Assembly (NCBI GenBank): GCA_026168455.1
Contig: CM047427.1
Location: 40,275,346-40,339,345 of the forward strand
Reading direction: 5' to 3'
DNA: 64,000 nt
From: Theocolax elegans
Lineage: Eukaryota; Arthropoda; Insecta; Hymenoptera; Cerocephalidae
Part shown: in pieces, positions 1 through 9,887 of the stretch
Numbering within the stretch: position 1 is the stretch's first letter
Layout: each line of letters starts with the position of its first letter
Position numbers and translations under genes: made by a program
The notes under the pieces: model-generated
Seen by the model: the letters and a program-made list of their open reading frames with translations, nothing else
Told to the model about the DNA's origin: nothing
Databases searched by the model: none

Positions 1-48
1 AATAAATTGCACTATTAAATTATCTACATTGAATTTACTATTTATTAA
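1..48 (+). repeat. Partial extra copy of an internal palindrome segment
   Basis: The first 46 or so bases repeat, in the same orientation and with one visible substitution, the segment at 1782-1829 in the left palindrome arm (its complement lies near 2700-2746). The window therefore opens inside a third copy of the same repeated sequence, which probably extends to the left. Similarity stops near 48, before the truncated transposase fragment. Confidence 0.85.
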
Positions 49-89
49 AATTGTCAACTGATTTATTTTTAATTAAGATCTATGATTAT

Positions 90-541
90 GCTGCGCAAGT
101 TGTACGGATTCGTTCTATCATATCCTCCCTCGTTGTTGGCTGTTGTGCAAAAATAACATTTTTTACGTATCCCCACAAGAAAAAGTCGGGTGACATGAGA
201 TCCGGCGAACAAGCAAGCCATTGTATGGAGCCTCCCCCTCCAGTCCACCTACCGTCATAACGATTATTTAAAAACTCCCGTACAGTACGTGCAAAATGAG
301 GCGCAGCACCATCTTGTTGAAGCCACATTCTTTGCCGCGTTGCCAAGTCAACATTTTCCAAAAGACCGGGTAAATGGTCCCTTATCAACACTAAGTAGCT
401 ATGTCTGTCAACATTTTGATAAAAAAAGTAAGGTCCAATAAGATATCCATTTACGATTCCGCGCCAGATTATGAGACTCCATCGATTTTGATGGTCCACA
501 GCTCTAAACCAGTAAGGAGTTTCGTGCGACCAATAATGACA
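90..541 (-). pseudogene. Mariner-type transposase fragment, left palindrome copy
   Basis: The minus-strand translation gives the catalytic half of a Tc1/mariner-superfamily DDE transposase. Recognisable blocks are YWSHETPYWFRAV, a GIVNGYLIGPYFF strand, WLQQDGAAPHF (second catalytic Asp) and SPDLMSPDFFLWG (third Asp). Forty-one residues separate the two visible aspartates, the DD41D spacing of the rosa-type lineage. The helix-turn-helix DNA-binding region and the first catalytic Asp are missing, and the C-terminus is cut at the palindrome edge near 90. This copy keeps Leu where the right copy has a stop codon. It cannot encode a working enzyme. Confidence 0.88.
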
Positions 542-960
542 TTGTTTCGAATTTCAAAAATTAGAAATGTATTTTTATTATTTAGAACCAAGAGAAATAG
601 AATGGTTATTATTTCGAAAGTAATGCACTCTTCAGTTTTTACATATTTGTTCCAAAAATTCGAACTTTATAGTGTAGAGAAATAACTTTTATAATATTTG
701 TCTACTAACACCTTGATAATAGACAATAATGTAGAAAATTATTGATCTACTATTTGGAATTCGAAATATTGCGCCTAATACCAAATATTTGACGATTTTA
801 TTACTTTCAAAATAATGATCATCCTATTTTTTCGGTTCGAAATAACAAAAAAGTTATTCTAATTTTTAAAATTCGAAATATTGCACACATTTTGAATGAA
901 CATTCGACAAATCGGACCCCACCCGCCCATTGCTATAAAACTTCCCTACTGAAAATGTAT

Positions 961-1049
961 GCGCAATTAATAGCGCAACTTTTGACGCAACTTTTTGCGC
1001 TACTTTTTACATATCTTTATCGAGCCAAAAGTTGCGCCATAAATTGCGC
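961..1049. repeat. Nested 24-bp inverted repeat (left arm)
   Basis: Arms at 961-984 and 1026-1049 match at 22 of 24 positions around a 41-base spacer. Both are built from GCGCAA/TTGCGC blocks. The structure is mirrored at 3476-3564 in the other palindrome arm. It may be a tiny MITE or simply a fold-back; no clear target duplication was seen. Confidence 0.75.
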
Positions 1050-1073
1050 TACTATATTGAAAATTTGAAAATC

Positions 1074-1093
1074 TATATATATATATATATATA
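1074..1093. repeat. (TA)10 microsatellite
   Basis: A pure TA run of 20 bases. Its mirror in the right arm is 18 bases at 3434-3451, one of the few differences between the arms. Confidence 0.95.
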
Positions 1094-2111
1094 ATTTTAT
1101 AATAGAAAATGCCTTAAGATCTTTTTTATGTGATTTTCAATTGCTATTTTCAACATGAATCCAACTTTAAAAAATTTCTAATATTTTGATGAATAAATTC
1201 AAATAAAAAAAATGCATATTAATAAAGTTATATTTATTTATTTATTTAACTAAAAGCTCCAAATTTTGAAAGACAAATTTTTTGTTTTAAACTCTTACCT
1301 CGAGGTTTTTCCAAATTCAAGATGGCAGCATCCAAGATGGTAATATATATATATAGGAGAAAATTTTTTGATATTTCGATATTATTCCATAAACAATGTT
1401 TTATGATGAATGTTTATCAACATTGGACATACGGCGTAGTTTTTACCATTTCAAGATGGCGGACCCAATATAGCGGCAAGAAATTTGGCAAATTCTTCGA
1501 TTTTTATGAAATTCGATTTACAGGGATTTCTTGGATCGCTGATTACGAATTCGTTATAATAATTTGTTAGTTATTATTATTCGTTAATAGACTTCGTTGT
1601 AGATGTTAATGATAAAGAAATAATTAATTGTCAGGTTATAAAAACCACTTTGAATTACTCAAGTATAATTCGAGACGTTACAGAATTCATCAGCAACGAA
1701 ATTTGTATTAAAACAGAACAGATATGGAGAATATGCGTATTATTTGACATCGATAAAGAAAAATTCATTATACCAGTACCTAATAAATTGCACTATTAAA
1801 TTATCTACATTGAATTTACTATGTATTAAATTAATTTAATGGCTGGCTTCCATCGAAAACATTTGTATTTAATTATAATATTTTATATACGGCCTTAATA
1901 AAACGTGTTTTATATAAAAATATGCCTATTTCCTTAAAAATAGGATTGTCCAAATTGTTGGATTTCTATGAAATTTGATTTACAGGGGTTTTCTGGGTCG
2001 CTTGTTACAAATTCGTTGTTTGTTTTTATTTACATATTCAAGATAGCATAGAAACCAATATGGTGACCACAAGTTCTATTTATGTTAAATTTAGTTTAAA
2101 AGGTTTTTTGT

Positions 2112-2415
2112 TTTTAAAATTCAAAAATTTTAAAAGTATATAACATAATTCAGTTATGTTTTTGTCTTATAGTTTTCTTCAAATTAAGTTTATAGGTCAC
2201 TGATTTTACGTCGTTTAGCCAAGGAGTCACGTTTCCCAGCTCAGATCGCATGAAGACACGTAATTCAGTAAGTTTTTTTTTGAAATTTCTTTGTTTTGTT
2301 TACTTTTAATTTTGTTTACTTTTAATATTTTCGTTGAGGAATATTTACGACTATTTATTTCATGAGGAAAAGCATGCTGCACATAAGTCATCATTACGGA
2401 TCCGTAATCCGTGGC
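2112..2415. other. Palindrome spacer
   Basis: About 304 bases of unique DNA separate the two arms. It contains no convincing ORF. A perfect 14-base dyad (TTACGGATCCGTAA) lies near its right end, around 2395-2408. The spacer is not symmetric, so the structure is not a simple mirrored read-through at a single base. Confidence 0.85.
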
Positions 2416-4434
2416 ACAAAAAACCTTTTAAACTAAATTTAACATAAATAGAACTTGTGGTCACCATATTGGTTTCTATGCTATCTTGAATATGTAAATA
2501 AAAACAAACAACGAATTTGTAACAAGCGACCCAGAAAACCCCTGTAAATCAAATTTCATAGAAATCCAACAATTTGGACAATCCTATTTTTAAGGAAATA
2601 GGCATATTTTTATATAAAACACGTTTTATTAAGGCCGTATATAAAATATTATAATTAAATACAAATGTTTTCGATGGAAGCCAGCCATTAAATTAATTTA
2701 ATACATAGTAAATTCAATGTAGATAATTTAATAGTGCAATTTATTAGGTACTGGTATAATGAATTTTTCTTTATCGATGTCAAATAATACGCATATTCTC
2801 CATATCTGTTCTGTTTTAATACAAATTTCGTTGCTGATGAATTCTGTAACGTCTCGAATTATACTTGAGTAATTCAAAGTGGTTTTTATAACCTGACAAT
2901 TAATTATTTCTTTATCATTAACATCTACAACGAAGTCTATTAACGAATAATAATAACTAACAAATTATTATAACGAATTCGTAATCAGCGATCCAAGAAA
3001 TCCCTGTAAATCGAATTTCATAAAAATCGAAGAATTTGCCAAATTTCTTGCCGCTATATTGGGTCCGCCATCTTGAAATGGTAAAAACTACGCCGTATGT
3101 CCAATGTTGATAAACATTTATCATAAAACATTGTTTATGGAATAATATCGAAATATCAAAAAATTTTCTCCTATATATATATATTACCATCTTGGATGCT
3201 GCCATCTTGAATTTGGAAAAACCTCGAGGTAAGAGTTTAAAACAAAAAATTTGTCTTTCAAAATTTGGAGCTTTTAGTTAAATAAATAAATAAATATAAC
3301 TTTATTAATATGCATTTTTTTTATTTGAATTTATTCATCAAAATATTAGAAATTTTTTAAAGTTGGATTCATGTTGAAAATAGCAATTGAAAATCACATA
3401 AAAAAGATCTTAAGGCATATTCTATTATAAAATTATATATATATATATATAGATTTTCAAATTTTCAATATAGTAGCGCAATTTATGGCGCAACTTTTGG
3501 CTCGATAAAGATATGTAAAAAGTAGCGCAAAAAGTTGCGTCAAAAGTTGCGCTATTAATTGCGCATACATTTTCAGTAGGGAAGTTTTATAGCAATGGGC
3601 GGGTGGGGTCCGATTTGTCGAATGTTCATTCAAAATGTGTGCAATATTTCGAATTTTAAAAATTAGAATAACTTTTTTGTTATTTCGAACCGAAAAAATA
3701 GGATGATCATTATTTTGAAAGTAATAAAATCGTCAAATATTTGGTATTAGGCGCAATATTTCGAATTCCAAATAGTAGATCAATAATTTTCTACATTATT
3801 GTCTATTATCAAGGTGTTAGTAGACAAATATTATAAAAGTTATTTCTCTACACTATAAAGTTCGAATTTTTGGAACAAATATGTAAAAACTGAAGAGTGC
3901 ATTACTTTCGAAATAATAACCATTCTATTTCTCTTGGTTCTAAATAATAAAAAAACATTTCTAATTTTTGAAATTCGAAACAATGTCATTATTGGTCGCA
4001 CGAAACTCCTTACTGGTTTAGAGCTGTGGACCATCAAAATCGATGGAGTCTCATAATCTGGCGCGGAATCGTAAATGGATATCTTATTGGACCTTACTTT
4101 TTTTATCAAAATGTTGACAGACATAGCTACTTAGTGTAGATAAGGGACCATTTACCCGGTCTTTTGGAAAATGTTGACTTGGCAACGCGGCAAAGAATGT
4201 GGCTTCAACAAGATGGTGCTGCGCCTCATTTTGCACGTACTGTACGGGAGTTTTTAAATAATCGTTATGACGGTAGGTGGACTGGAGGGGGAGGCTCCAT
4301 ACAATGGCTTGCTTGTTCGCCGGATCTCATGTCACCCGACTTTTTCTTGTGGGGATACGTAAAAAATGTTATTTTTGCACAACAGCCAACAACGAGGGAG
4401 GATATGATAGAACGAATCCGTACAACTTGCGCAG
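2416..4434 (-). repeat. Right arm of a 2-kb-arm inverted repeat
   Basis: Reverse complement of 90-2111, base for base over long stretches. The inner edge is sharp at 2416. The outer edge at about 4434 is where the left copy diverges; transposase sequence continues intact on this side, so this arm looks like the original and the left arm the derived copy. It contains the mirrored TA run (3434-3451) and the mirrored GCGCAA inverted repeat. Confidence 0.93.
3476..3564. repeat. Nested 24-bp inverted repeat (right arm)
   Basis: Mirror copy of the structure at 961-1049: GCGCAATT-type arms pointing inward around a short spacer. Confidence 0.75.
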
Positions 4435-4541
4435 CGATTCTCCGAGAAACATTGCTCAGGACTGTGGATAGTTTTGAAAGACGTGTACGCATGTGTCTCC
4501 AACCCAACGGAGAAAACTTTGAACAATTTCTCCGTAGTTAA
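3984..4541 (+). pseudogene. Mariner-type (DD41D) transposase, C-terminal half
   Basis: Same transposase as at 90-541, but with its C-terminus complete: after SPDLMSPDFFLWG and an IRTTCAAILRE block the frame ends at a natural stop at 4539-4541. The N-terminal DNA-binding domain and first catalytic Asp are absent. An in-frame TAG at 4137-4139 replaces the TTG (Leu) codon of the left copy. Counting residues between Asp of QQDGA and Asp of SPDFF gives 41. Downstream noncoding sequence to about 5211 probably belongs to the same element. The superfamily is clear; assignment to the rosa lineage rests on spacing alone. Confidence 0.88.
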
Positions 4542-5211
4542 ACGCGTCAAGTAATCAAGCACCCCAAAGGAAACAGAACTTACTACGTCCTCGTCGATGT
4601 TTCCGGATAACACTAAAAGTAAGATAAAAGTACTTTTGTTTTGCATTTCTCGTATGACCTTGATATGACCCTTGTAAGGTTGGGTTAAAAAATTAGAAAA
4701 TCTCCGTCATCATGTAAGAAGTAACATTCTTTTAGGACCTAATATCATATAAGAGATTTTGTAATCAAAAACATGGTTTATGAATGAAAAATACGTTATG
4801 ACCTTTAAAAGTTCTTGAAAATTGATGCCAAGGAAAGAAATTAACACCCTTAAATTTTATTGATCTTTCTTAAGCATTACAAATGGTAATATTGCCAGAA
4901 AAATCACGTTATTTGCGGAAAAGTACGACTAATCGTTTTTTCAGACATTTGACCTTTTCAAGGTCGCAAAAACAATTTTTGCATGAGACAATTTTCTGCT
5001 CTTGCCGAATCTGCACTCAAAAATAGAGATTCCTATTAAAAAAAGCCATGTTGACTTTGAAATGACCTTCAACATTGACTTTAAGGTCAAATTTAATGGT
5101 ACCATTAAATGGCCCCCTCTGTCCTGACTCACTTTTGTCTGAACCATTTTTTTGTAGATGTCGTGGTTTAGAAGCAATTTAGGTCCACAGATTAAAATGG
5201 GTCACCCTGTA
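4542..5211 (+). mobile_element. Probable 3' noncoding end of the mariner-type element
   Basis: No protein homology is visible between the transposase stop and 5211. The stretch ends with a segment (5182-5211) containing TTAAAATGGGTCACCCTGTA, which resembles terminal repeats of mariner-like elements that begin CAGGGTGACCCATTTTAA, followed by TA-rich DNA as expected for a TA target. The matching 5' terminal repeat is not in the window, so the boundary is an inference. Confidence 0.45.
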
Positions 5212-5245
5212 TATATAGATGTATCTTTATCATCCACGCATAATT

Positions 5246-5590
5246 TTATTTTAAAGGAATATTTCTCGATCACGGTGAATAAATCATACTTTTAATTAGA
5301 TGGCGACGTTTCAATGACTTTTCGTTATAAAAAACGAATACAGTCGAATATACCGAAACAATTGTAGGTTTTATATTTAAGCCTAATGAATTATAACATT
5401 TTATTTACTATATGTCAATCTATTGAACGTTTAGCATTTTAATTTTCGATATCGAATCGTCGCTCTAATAAGAAAATATATTTAATATAAAATATTAGGA
5501 CATTTAAAAAACAATGAAATTAACTGTATTATATGCACAAAAGTTGAACAATTGCGACGATTACCTTTACACAGCAGCTCTACAAAATAA
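5246..5590 (+). mobile_element. Penelope-like element, 5' remnant (inverted partner of 10680-11040)
   Basis: This stretch is the diverged reverse complement of 10680-11035: both contain the block GGCGACGTTTC with flanking AATTAGAT, then a tract ending in ATTATATGCACAAAA and CGATTACCT. The right-hand partner runs into Penelope-type reverse transcriptase, so this copy is a truncated 5' piece with its coding strand on plus. The hammerhead core is broken: the GAAACGTC half survives on the minus strand at 5305-5312, but about 29 bases carrying CTGAAGA and half of stem II are deleted. No protein-coding capacity remains. Confidence 0.62.
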
Positions 5591-5896
5591 CATTAATTAA
5601 TAAATTAAATAAATAAATTTGGACATCACACAAAATTAATTACACTAAAGTAAAACAAAAAGCAGTCGTAAGACTAGATGAAAATATTACAGACAGGAGA
5701 CTAAATTCAATCACAGCTGATATATACAAGTATAGTCATGTGCTTGCGTGACAGTAACTATACCTATTTAAAGGCACGATTTTTCAATTTAACTATGCGT
5801 CTAATTTTATTAATTTTAAATAAATGTATTTTTATATTACGTCGTATGTTTATACATAACTTAAATAATATAATAAAATAAATATTAAATACTATC
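5591..5896. other. AT-rich stretch without recognised features
   Basis: Roughly 300 bases between the Penelope remnant and the Mutator-like terminal repeat. I see no gene, repeat boundary or structured element. Confidence 0.6.
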
Positions 5897-8477
5897 TTTT
5901 AAGTGGTCTACCCTAATTGCAATTTTCAAAAGATCAATTTTTTTATTTCAGTTTTCGAAAGTATAGATATTTGAAAGTATCATATTAAATTTTCATAAAG
6001 ATCCGAGCAGTGTAAGTGCACTTTCGAGGGATTTTCACTTAGTTACCGGAGCGCGCTAATAGTGACCGTTCAGTGCGGTATCTGTATATACTATACCTAC
6101 TCAAATCTATTCATTCGTAACACCTTATTTTTTGAAAGATACCTGTACATTTGAATTTTAAGCAAGTAGCAACCTATATTAGTCGTGTTTGAAATTTGTA
6201 AGCGTAAACATCTGTGCTCGTGATTGTCGAGATGGACAAGAAAACTGTCCATCAAAAAGATAACTGGAAACGTCCAGGTTCGAAATCGAAAAAACAAAAC
6301 GAGTTTCGACGTGCCTGTAGATCAAACGTTAGGGTACAGCATCATACATTTTTACCTGGTTTTTTCTTCGTTACAACAGTTTTTGAAATGGTAAGTGTGT
6401 AATAACGGTGTTACATTTACTAAGTATGGGCAGTGAGGGCTCGGTTTTAAAATTTGTGTTACTTGTGAGTGTAGAGAAAAATATATTAATTCATATCCGA
6501 TGATTGCGCCTGGATACGAAGCCAACCGTCGCCTTGTGTTTGTAATGCGATTGATTGGTATTGGATAGAGTGGTATAAACATATTTATTGGCCTAATGGA
6601 ACTTGGACCTGGAATGAGTTCCTCCGTTTATTATCATATTATCAATTCGGTCTCTACCGCTGTGAAAAGTGTTTTCGATACAGTGATGCTAAAGGCTGTT
6701 AGAAAAGAAAAATTCTTAAATGCTCAGCACGGAGAACCCGAAGATATTTTAACCGTTTCAGGAGACGGTACCTGGCAAGAAAGAGGACTTTCTTCTCTTG
6801 TTGGCATAGTTTCTTGGCTATATAAACACAGTAAAAAAGTTGCGAACGTCGTTATCAAATCAAGCTACCGCAAAGGAAGTGAAAGAAGAAAAGGAACAGA
6901 GGACACGATTGAATATATAGCATGGTACAAAGTGCACCAAAAAAATTGCAGTGCTAATCACTCAGGTAGTGCCGGAAAAATGGAAGTCGACGGTATATAT
7001 CAAATGTTTTTGGAATCTCTCGAAAAATTTCAAAATACTGCTCGATACACACCCGTACGGTGAAGGAGTGATCGTTAAAAAGTTATTGTATGTTACACCT
7101 TGCAAAAAGAATTTTAAAACGGGCCAGTGAAGCTGAAAAAAATCTTATACAGGCAAGAATAGCTGCAAAGAAGGACGAGGAAAAAACTCCAGCAAAAAAA
7201 ATTGTCAGTAAAAAAAGAAAAACCAGCGTAGAAAAAGTTCCTGTTGTCAGAACTCAAGATTTGACGGTACAATTAATGAAAGAACTGTCGAAAAATTACG
7301 GCTTAGCAATTCAACGGTAGCCTGATTCCATGGAAGAAATGCGCAGGGAGATCTGGGCAGGATTTTATCGTAAGATTTCAACAGACAGCAATCCACAGCA
7401 TTCATACTGTTCTGAATCTTGGTGTAAATATAAAAAATCTGTGGAAAACAATACCGTTTGACAATTGAAACATCTCCCTTCTCTCGCTGAAGATGTTCAT
7501 GAAGTTCTCGTACGAATCTACGAAGATTTGACTAAACAAGAATTTCTTGAAAGGTGTCTCGGCGGAAACACGCAAAATAATAACGAGTCTTTCAACAACT
7601 GCGTCTGGTCGATGGTTCCTAAACACATCTTTAGTGGGAAAAAACTGTTGAAATCGCGTGTCAAACAGCTGCGTGTATTTTCAATGAAGGATTGAAGCCA
7701 ATATTGAAAATATTGGATGTGATGGGCGTCAAAATCGGCTGTATTGCCGAGCAGTTTATAGCTGAGCGAGATCTAACGCGCGTACGAGTCGCAAACCGCC
7801 GCAGTGGAGATGTCTCTAAGGAGGCCAGAATTAATCGAAGGAAGGCTATATTGGATGAGACAGTACATTATGAAGAAACTGAAGGCATAATGTACGGTGC
7901 AGGCATCGCTGATTAAGTAAGTAAGAAATTTTCTTTCGTTAAAATCTTTGATCGCGTTTTTCTCGAAATGACATTTTCGTACAGCTTGTTGAAAAAATCT
8001 CGAAAACTACTGCATCAATTCTTACCAAATTTTTACCACATATTCTTTATGATAGCTATGTCGCATATTAGACGATTTTTGAAATTTAGTTTAACAAAAA
8101 AACTGATCAAAAAAGGTGATTTTTGGTTACTTTTCGAAATATGGCCGCCATTTTGTTAATTTTGAAAAAATCAAAAATCGTATGATATGCGACATAATCA
8201 TTACCTTACTGAATCTAAAACCTTTTTTTTTTGTTTCAGATAATCCACTCCGGAAATTTCATCAACTGGGCGCACTTATCTTTATTTTAGATATTTTTTG
8301 GCCTCGATTTTTATACGATAGAAAAAAAAATTAATAAAAAAAAATTTTTCATGTATTTTAGCATTGTATTTATCAAGCCTCATACTTTACATATTAATAT
8401 TTCTAATGTAAAACAATGAAAAAAAATCGTGAAAATATTCGTCTTTTACGCGTCTAATTAGGGTAGACCCCTTAAAA
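5897..8477 (+). mobile_element. Mutator-like DNA transposon with terminal inverted repeats
   Basis: The element is bounded by inverted repeats at 5897-5918 and 8456-8477 that share TTTTAAG, one mismatch, then GGTCTACCCTAATT. They enclose a degenerate transposase (6232-7916) and AT-rich flanks; 7917-8455 has no recognised coding content. Total length is about 2.58 kb. No target-site duplication of 8-11 bp could be seen directly outside the repeats, so the exact termini may be off by a few bases or the flanks may have decayed. Confidence 0.82.
6232..7916 (+). pseudogene. Mutator-like transposase pseudogene
   Basis: Pieces in successive frames follow the order of the insect Mutator-like transposase domain family. 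They are a Cys-rich segment (CVTCECREKY, about 6455), GYEANRRLVFVMRL, SGDGTWQERGLSSLVG, GSAGKMEVDGIYQMF, a KR-rich linker, YGLAIQR, STDSNPQHSYC, RCLGGNTQNNNESFN, and FNEGLKPILKILDVMGVKIG to the stop at 7914-7916. Damage includes stops at 6566-6568, 7318-7320 and 7459-7461. A frameshift with deletion near 7040 removes the segment where the family has its acidic GDGD-type motif, and a further frameshift lies near 7640. An ATGGTAAGT donor at about 6386 suggests an original intron after a short, uncertain N-terminal exon. The element is non-autonomous and dead. Confidence 0.85.
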
Positions 8478-8513
8478 ATGGACTAAAATCATGAACTGTA
8501 TAAGAGAAAAAAG

Positions 8514-8754
8514 CAATCATCGCAATTTTTTTTTTTTTTTATTATTTTAACGTCGCTCTTTTTATGCTCCCAAACCGGTGCTAATCAGCGACGGAGGTCA
8601 TTCGATATCTTGGTGAAGAAAACACTTGTTGAAAATACATTCGCCAGTGGTGCTTGTATCAATCGGCCGGGGCCGGGAATCGAACCTGTGACCTCCAAAT
8701 TACGAGTCCGACGCCCTACCGACTGAGCTATCGCAGGCCTCAATCATCGCAATT
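8514..8754 (-). mobile_element. tRNA-derived SINE with 14-bp target-site duplications
   Basis: Perfect 14-base direct repeats (CAATCATCGCAATT) at 8514-8527 and 8741-8754 flank a minus-strand SINE. Its head (about 8740 down to 8668) is tRNA-like: box A TAGCTCAGTCGG, a 7-base loop with apparent anticodon CGT, and box B GGTTCGATTCC. A roughly 130-base unrelated body and an A-rich tail (a T run on plus from 8526) follow. Head plus boxes indicate RNA polymerase III transcription and LINE-assisted insertion. The intact target duplication and promoter boxes suggest a fairly recent insertion. It is not a functional tRNA gene: the anticodon stem has a mismatch and the body continues past the acceptor. 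Confidence 0.93.
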
Positions 8755-9060
8755 AAAATTGTTTTTTTAATCTATTGATAATACCGTTGCAATGTTGACT
8801 AAGTTTTCTTGTGTCATATTTTACATTTATTGCATTTTCTTCTAATTTAATACGTATCATTTTAGATATTAGTCTTTTATTCATTAATTCTGCATTGCAA
8901 TTGTCTTTTAGTTTCTCCAACATAACTTGCATTACAATCTTTGCAGTCATTTTTCTTTTCTTCTCACAATGATATTATCAAAACTGTTATAAATTGTAGG
9001 AATTGGTCTAATATAATGCTGTTATATTGTATTTTCAATCTTTTCATAAAAACCATGTTA
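8755..9060. other. AT-rich stretch, no recognised gene
   Basis: A 65-codon minus-strand frame (8753-8950) is open but Lys/Ile/Asn-rich and resembles nothing I know. A 6-bp hairpin sits near 9065. Nothing else is supported. Confidence 0.5.
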
Positions 9061-9362
9061 TAACGGTAAGCGAGTTACCGATCAAGTGAGTAACCGAAGA
9101 AAGTATTGAGATGGATGCGCACGCGAGTATCGTGCGCGAAGGGAATAACGGGATCGAGTTCGCGCGCGCAGGGCAACAACAACGTGTTGATGACCGGTGT
9201 TAATCTTTTTACGTGATAAAAGAGCTTAAGGACTGGTGGGTTTCGTGTGTGGGTGTGAGATACTTCTCCCCACCAACCTCCACGTCGGCGTGCGGAGCAG
9301 CACGTCACACAGCAAGGGAAAGAAGGAAGCCAGGAATCGGCAGCCTCCCCGACCATTGGAGT

Positions 9363-9366
<4 letters not shown>

Positions 9367-9404
<38 letters not shown>
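9367..9404. repeat. (GA)19 microsatellite
   Basis: Uninterrupted GA dinucleotide run of 38 bases. Confidence 0.97.
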
Positions 9405-9407
<3 letters not shown>

Positions 9408-9647
9408 TCCTTAGGCCAAGCTATCTCTCCGTTGCCCAGCCTTTTCCCGCCGAGGCGAGATATTTAGAGTCGCGGTAAGTGGTGCACCACGTTTAGACCC
9501 GCGTGTCTACTTAATATTTCGTACCCCGATTTACCTGGTACGGTCCAGGAGAGGAAGCGTTCCTCTTTTTCCCCCTCTCGTGACAAATCCCGCCCGGGTA
9601 AACAGGTCGGTAGTTCGCGGGAGCCACTTCACGAGAGAAGGCGCGCG

Positions 9648-9714
9648 TGACGTATGCAGCTTCTACGTCAGAGCTCCCTACGTCAGAGATACATACGTCA
9701 CACGGTGTGACGTA
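9648..9714. promoter_or_regulatory. Cluster of five TGACGTA/TACGTCA motifs
   Basis: Copies lie at 9648-9654 (+), 9664-9670 (-), 9679-9685 (-), 9694-9700 (-) and 9708-9714 (+). The three minus copies are exactly 15 bp apart. The last two form a perfect 11+1+11 dyad at 9693-9715. TGACGTA is a CREB/ATF-type bZIP half-site variant, so a transcription-factor cluster, perhaps an element's enhancer, is plausible but unproven. Confidence 0.5.
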
Positions 9715-9887
9715 TAGCTATCAGGTTAAGCAGCTGATCATTCCCGGATCGGTTGCTCATAACTTGACAGTTAATAGGTTTTAACTATTTGTTTCGCGCT
9801 GACCTCGGGGGTAGTCATCGGTACGACTCCCCTTAAATTGTTAACGTTGATTTGTTATTGTTAAATTATTTATTTAATAAATTGACT

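Larger units (their letters stand above)
90..2111 (+). repeat. Left arm of a 2-kb-arm inverted repeat
   Basis: This arm is the reverse complement of 2416-4434, differing by only a few substitutions and small indels. Seen differences include a TA run of 20 versus 18 bases, one base near 1109, one codon in the 1322-1570 frame, and one base that creates a stop in the right transposase copy. The outer breakpoint at about 90 is sharp: the right arm continues with transposase sequence, while the left arm switches to unrelated AT-rich DNA. Apart from the transposase fragment and a nested small inverted repeat, the arm is AT-rich noncoding DNA; the 82-codon frames in each arm resemble no protein I know. 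Confidence 0.93.

Noticed and set aside
1322..1570. 82-codon open frame present in both palindrome arms (mirror at 2957-3205)
   Set aside because: It is conserved only because the arms are near-identical copies; composition follows AT-rich DNA, there is no family resemblance, and it overlaps TA-rich simple sequence.
8668..8740. A genuine tRNA gene on the minus strand
   Set aside because: The sequence continues into a SINE body with an A-tail and target duplications, and the anticodon stem has a mismatch.
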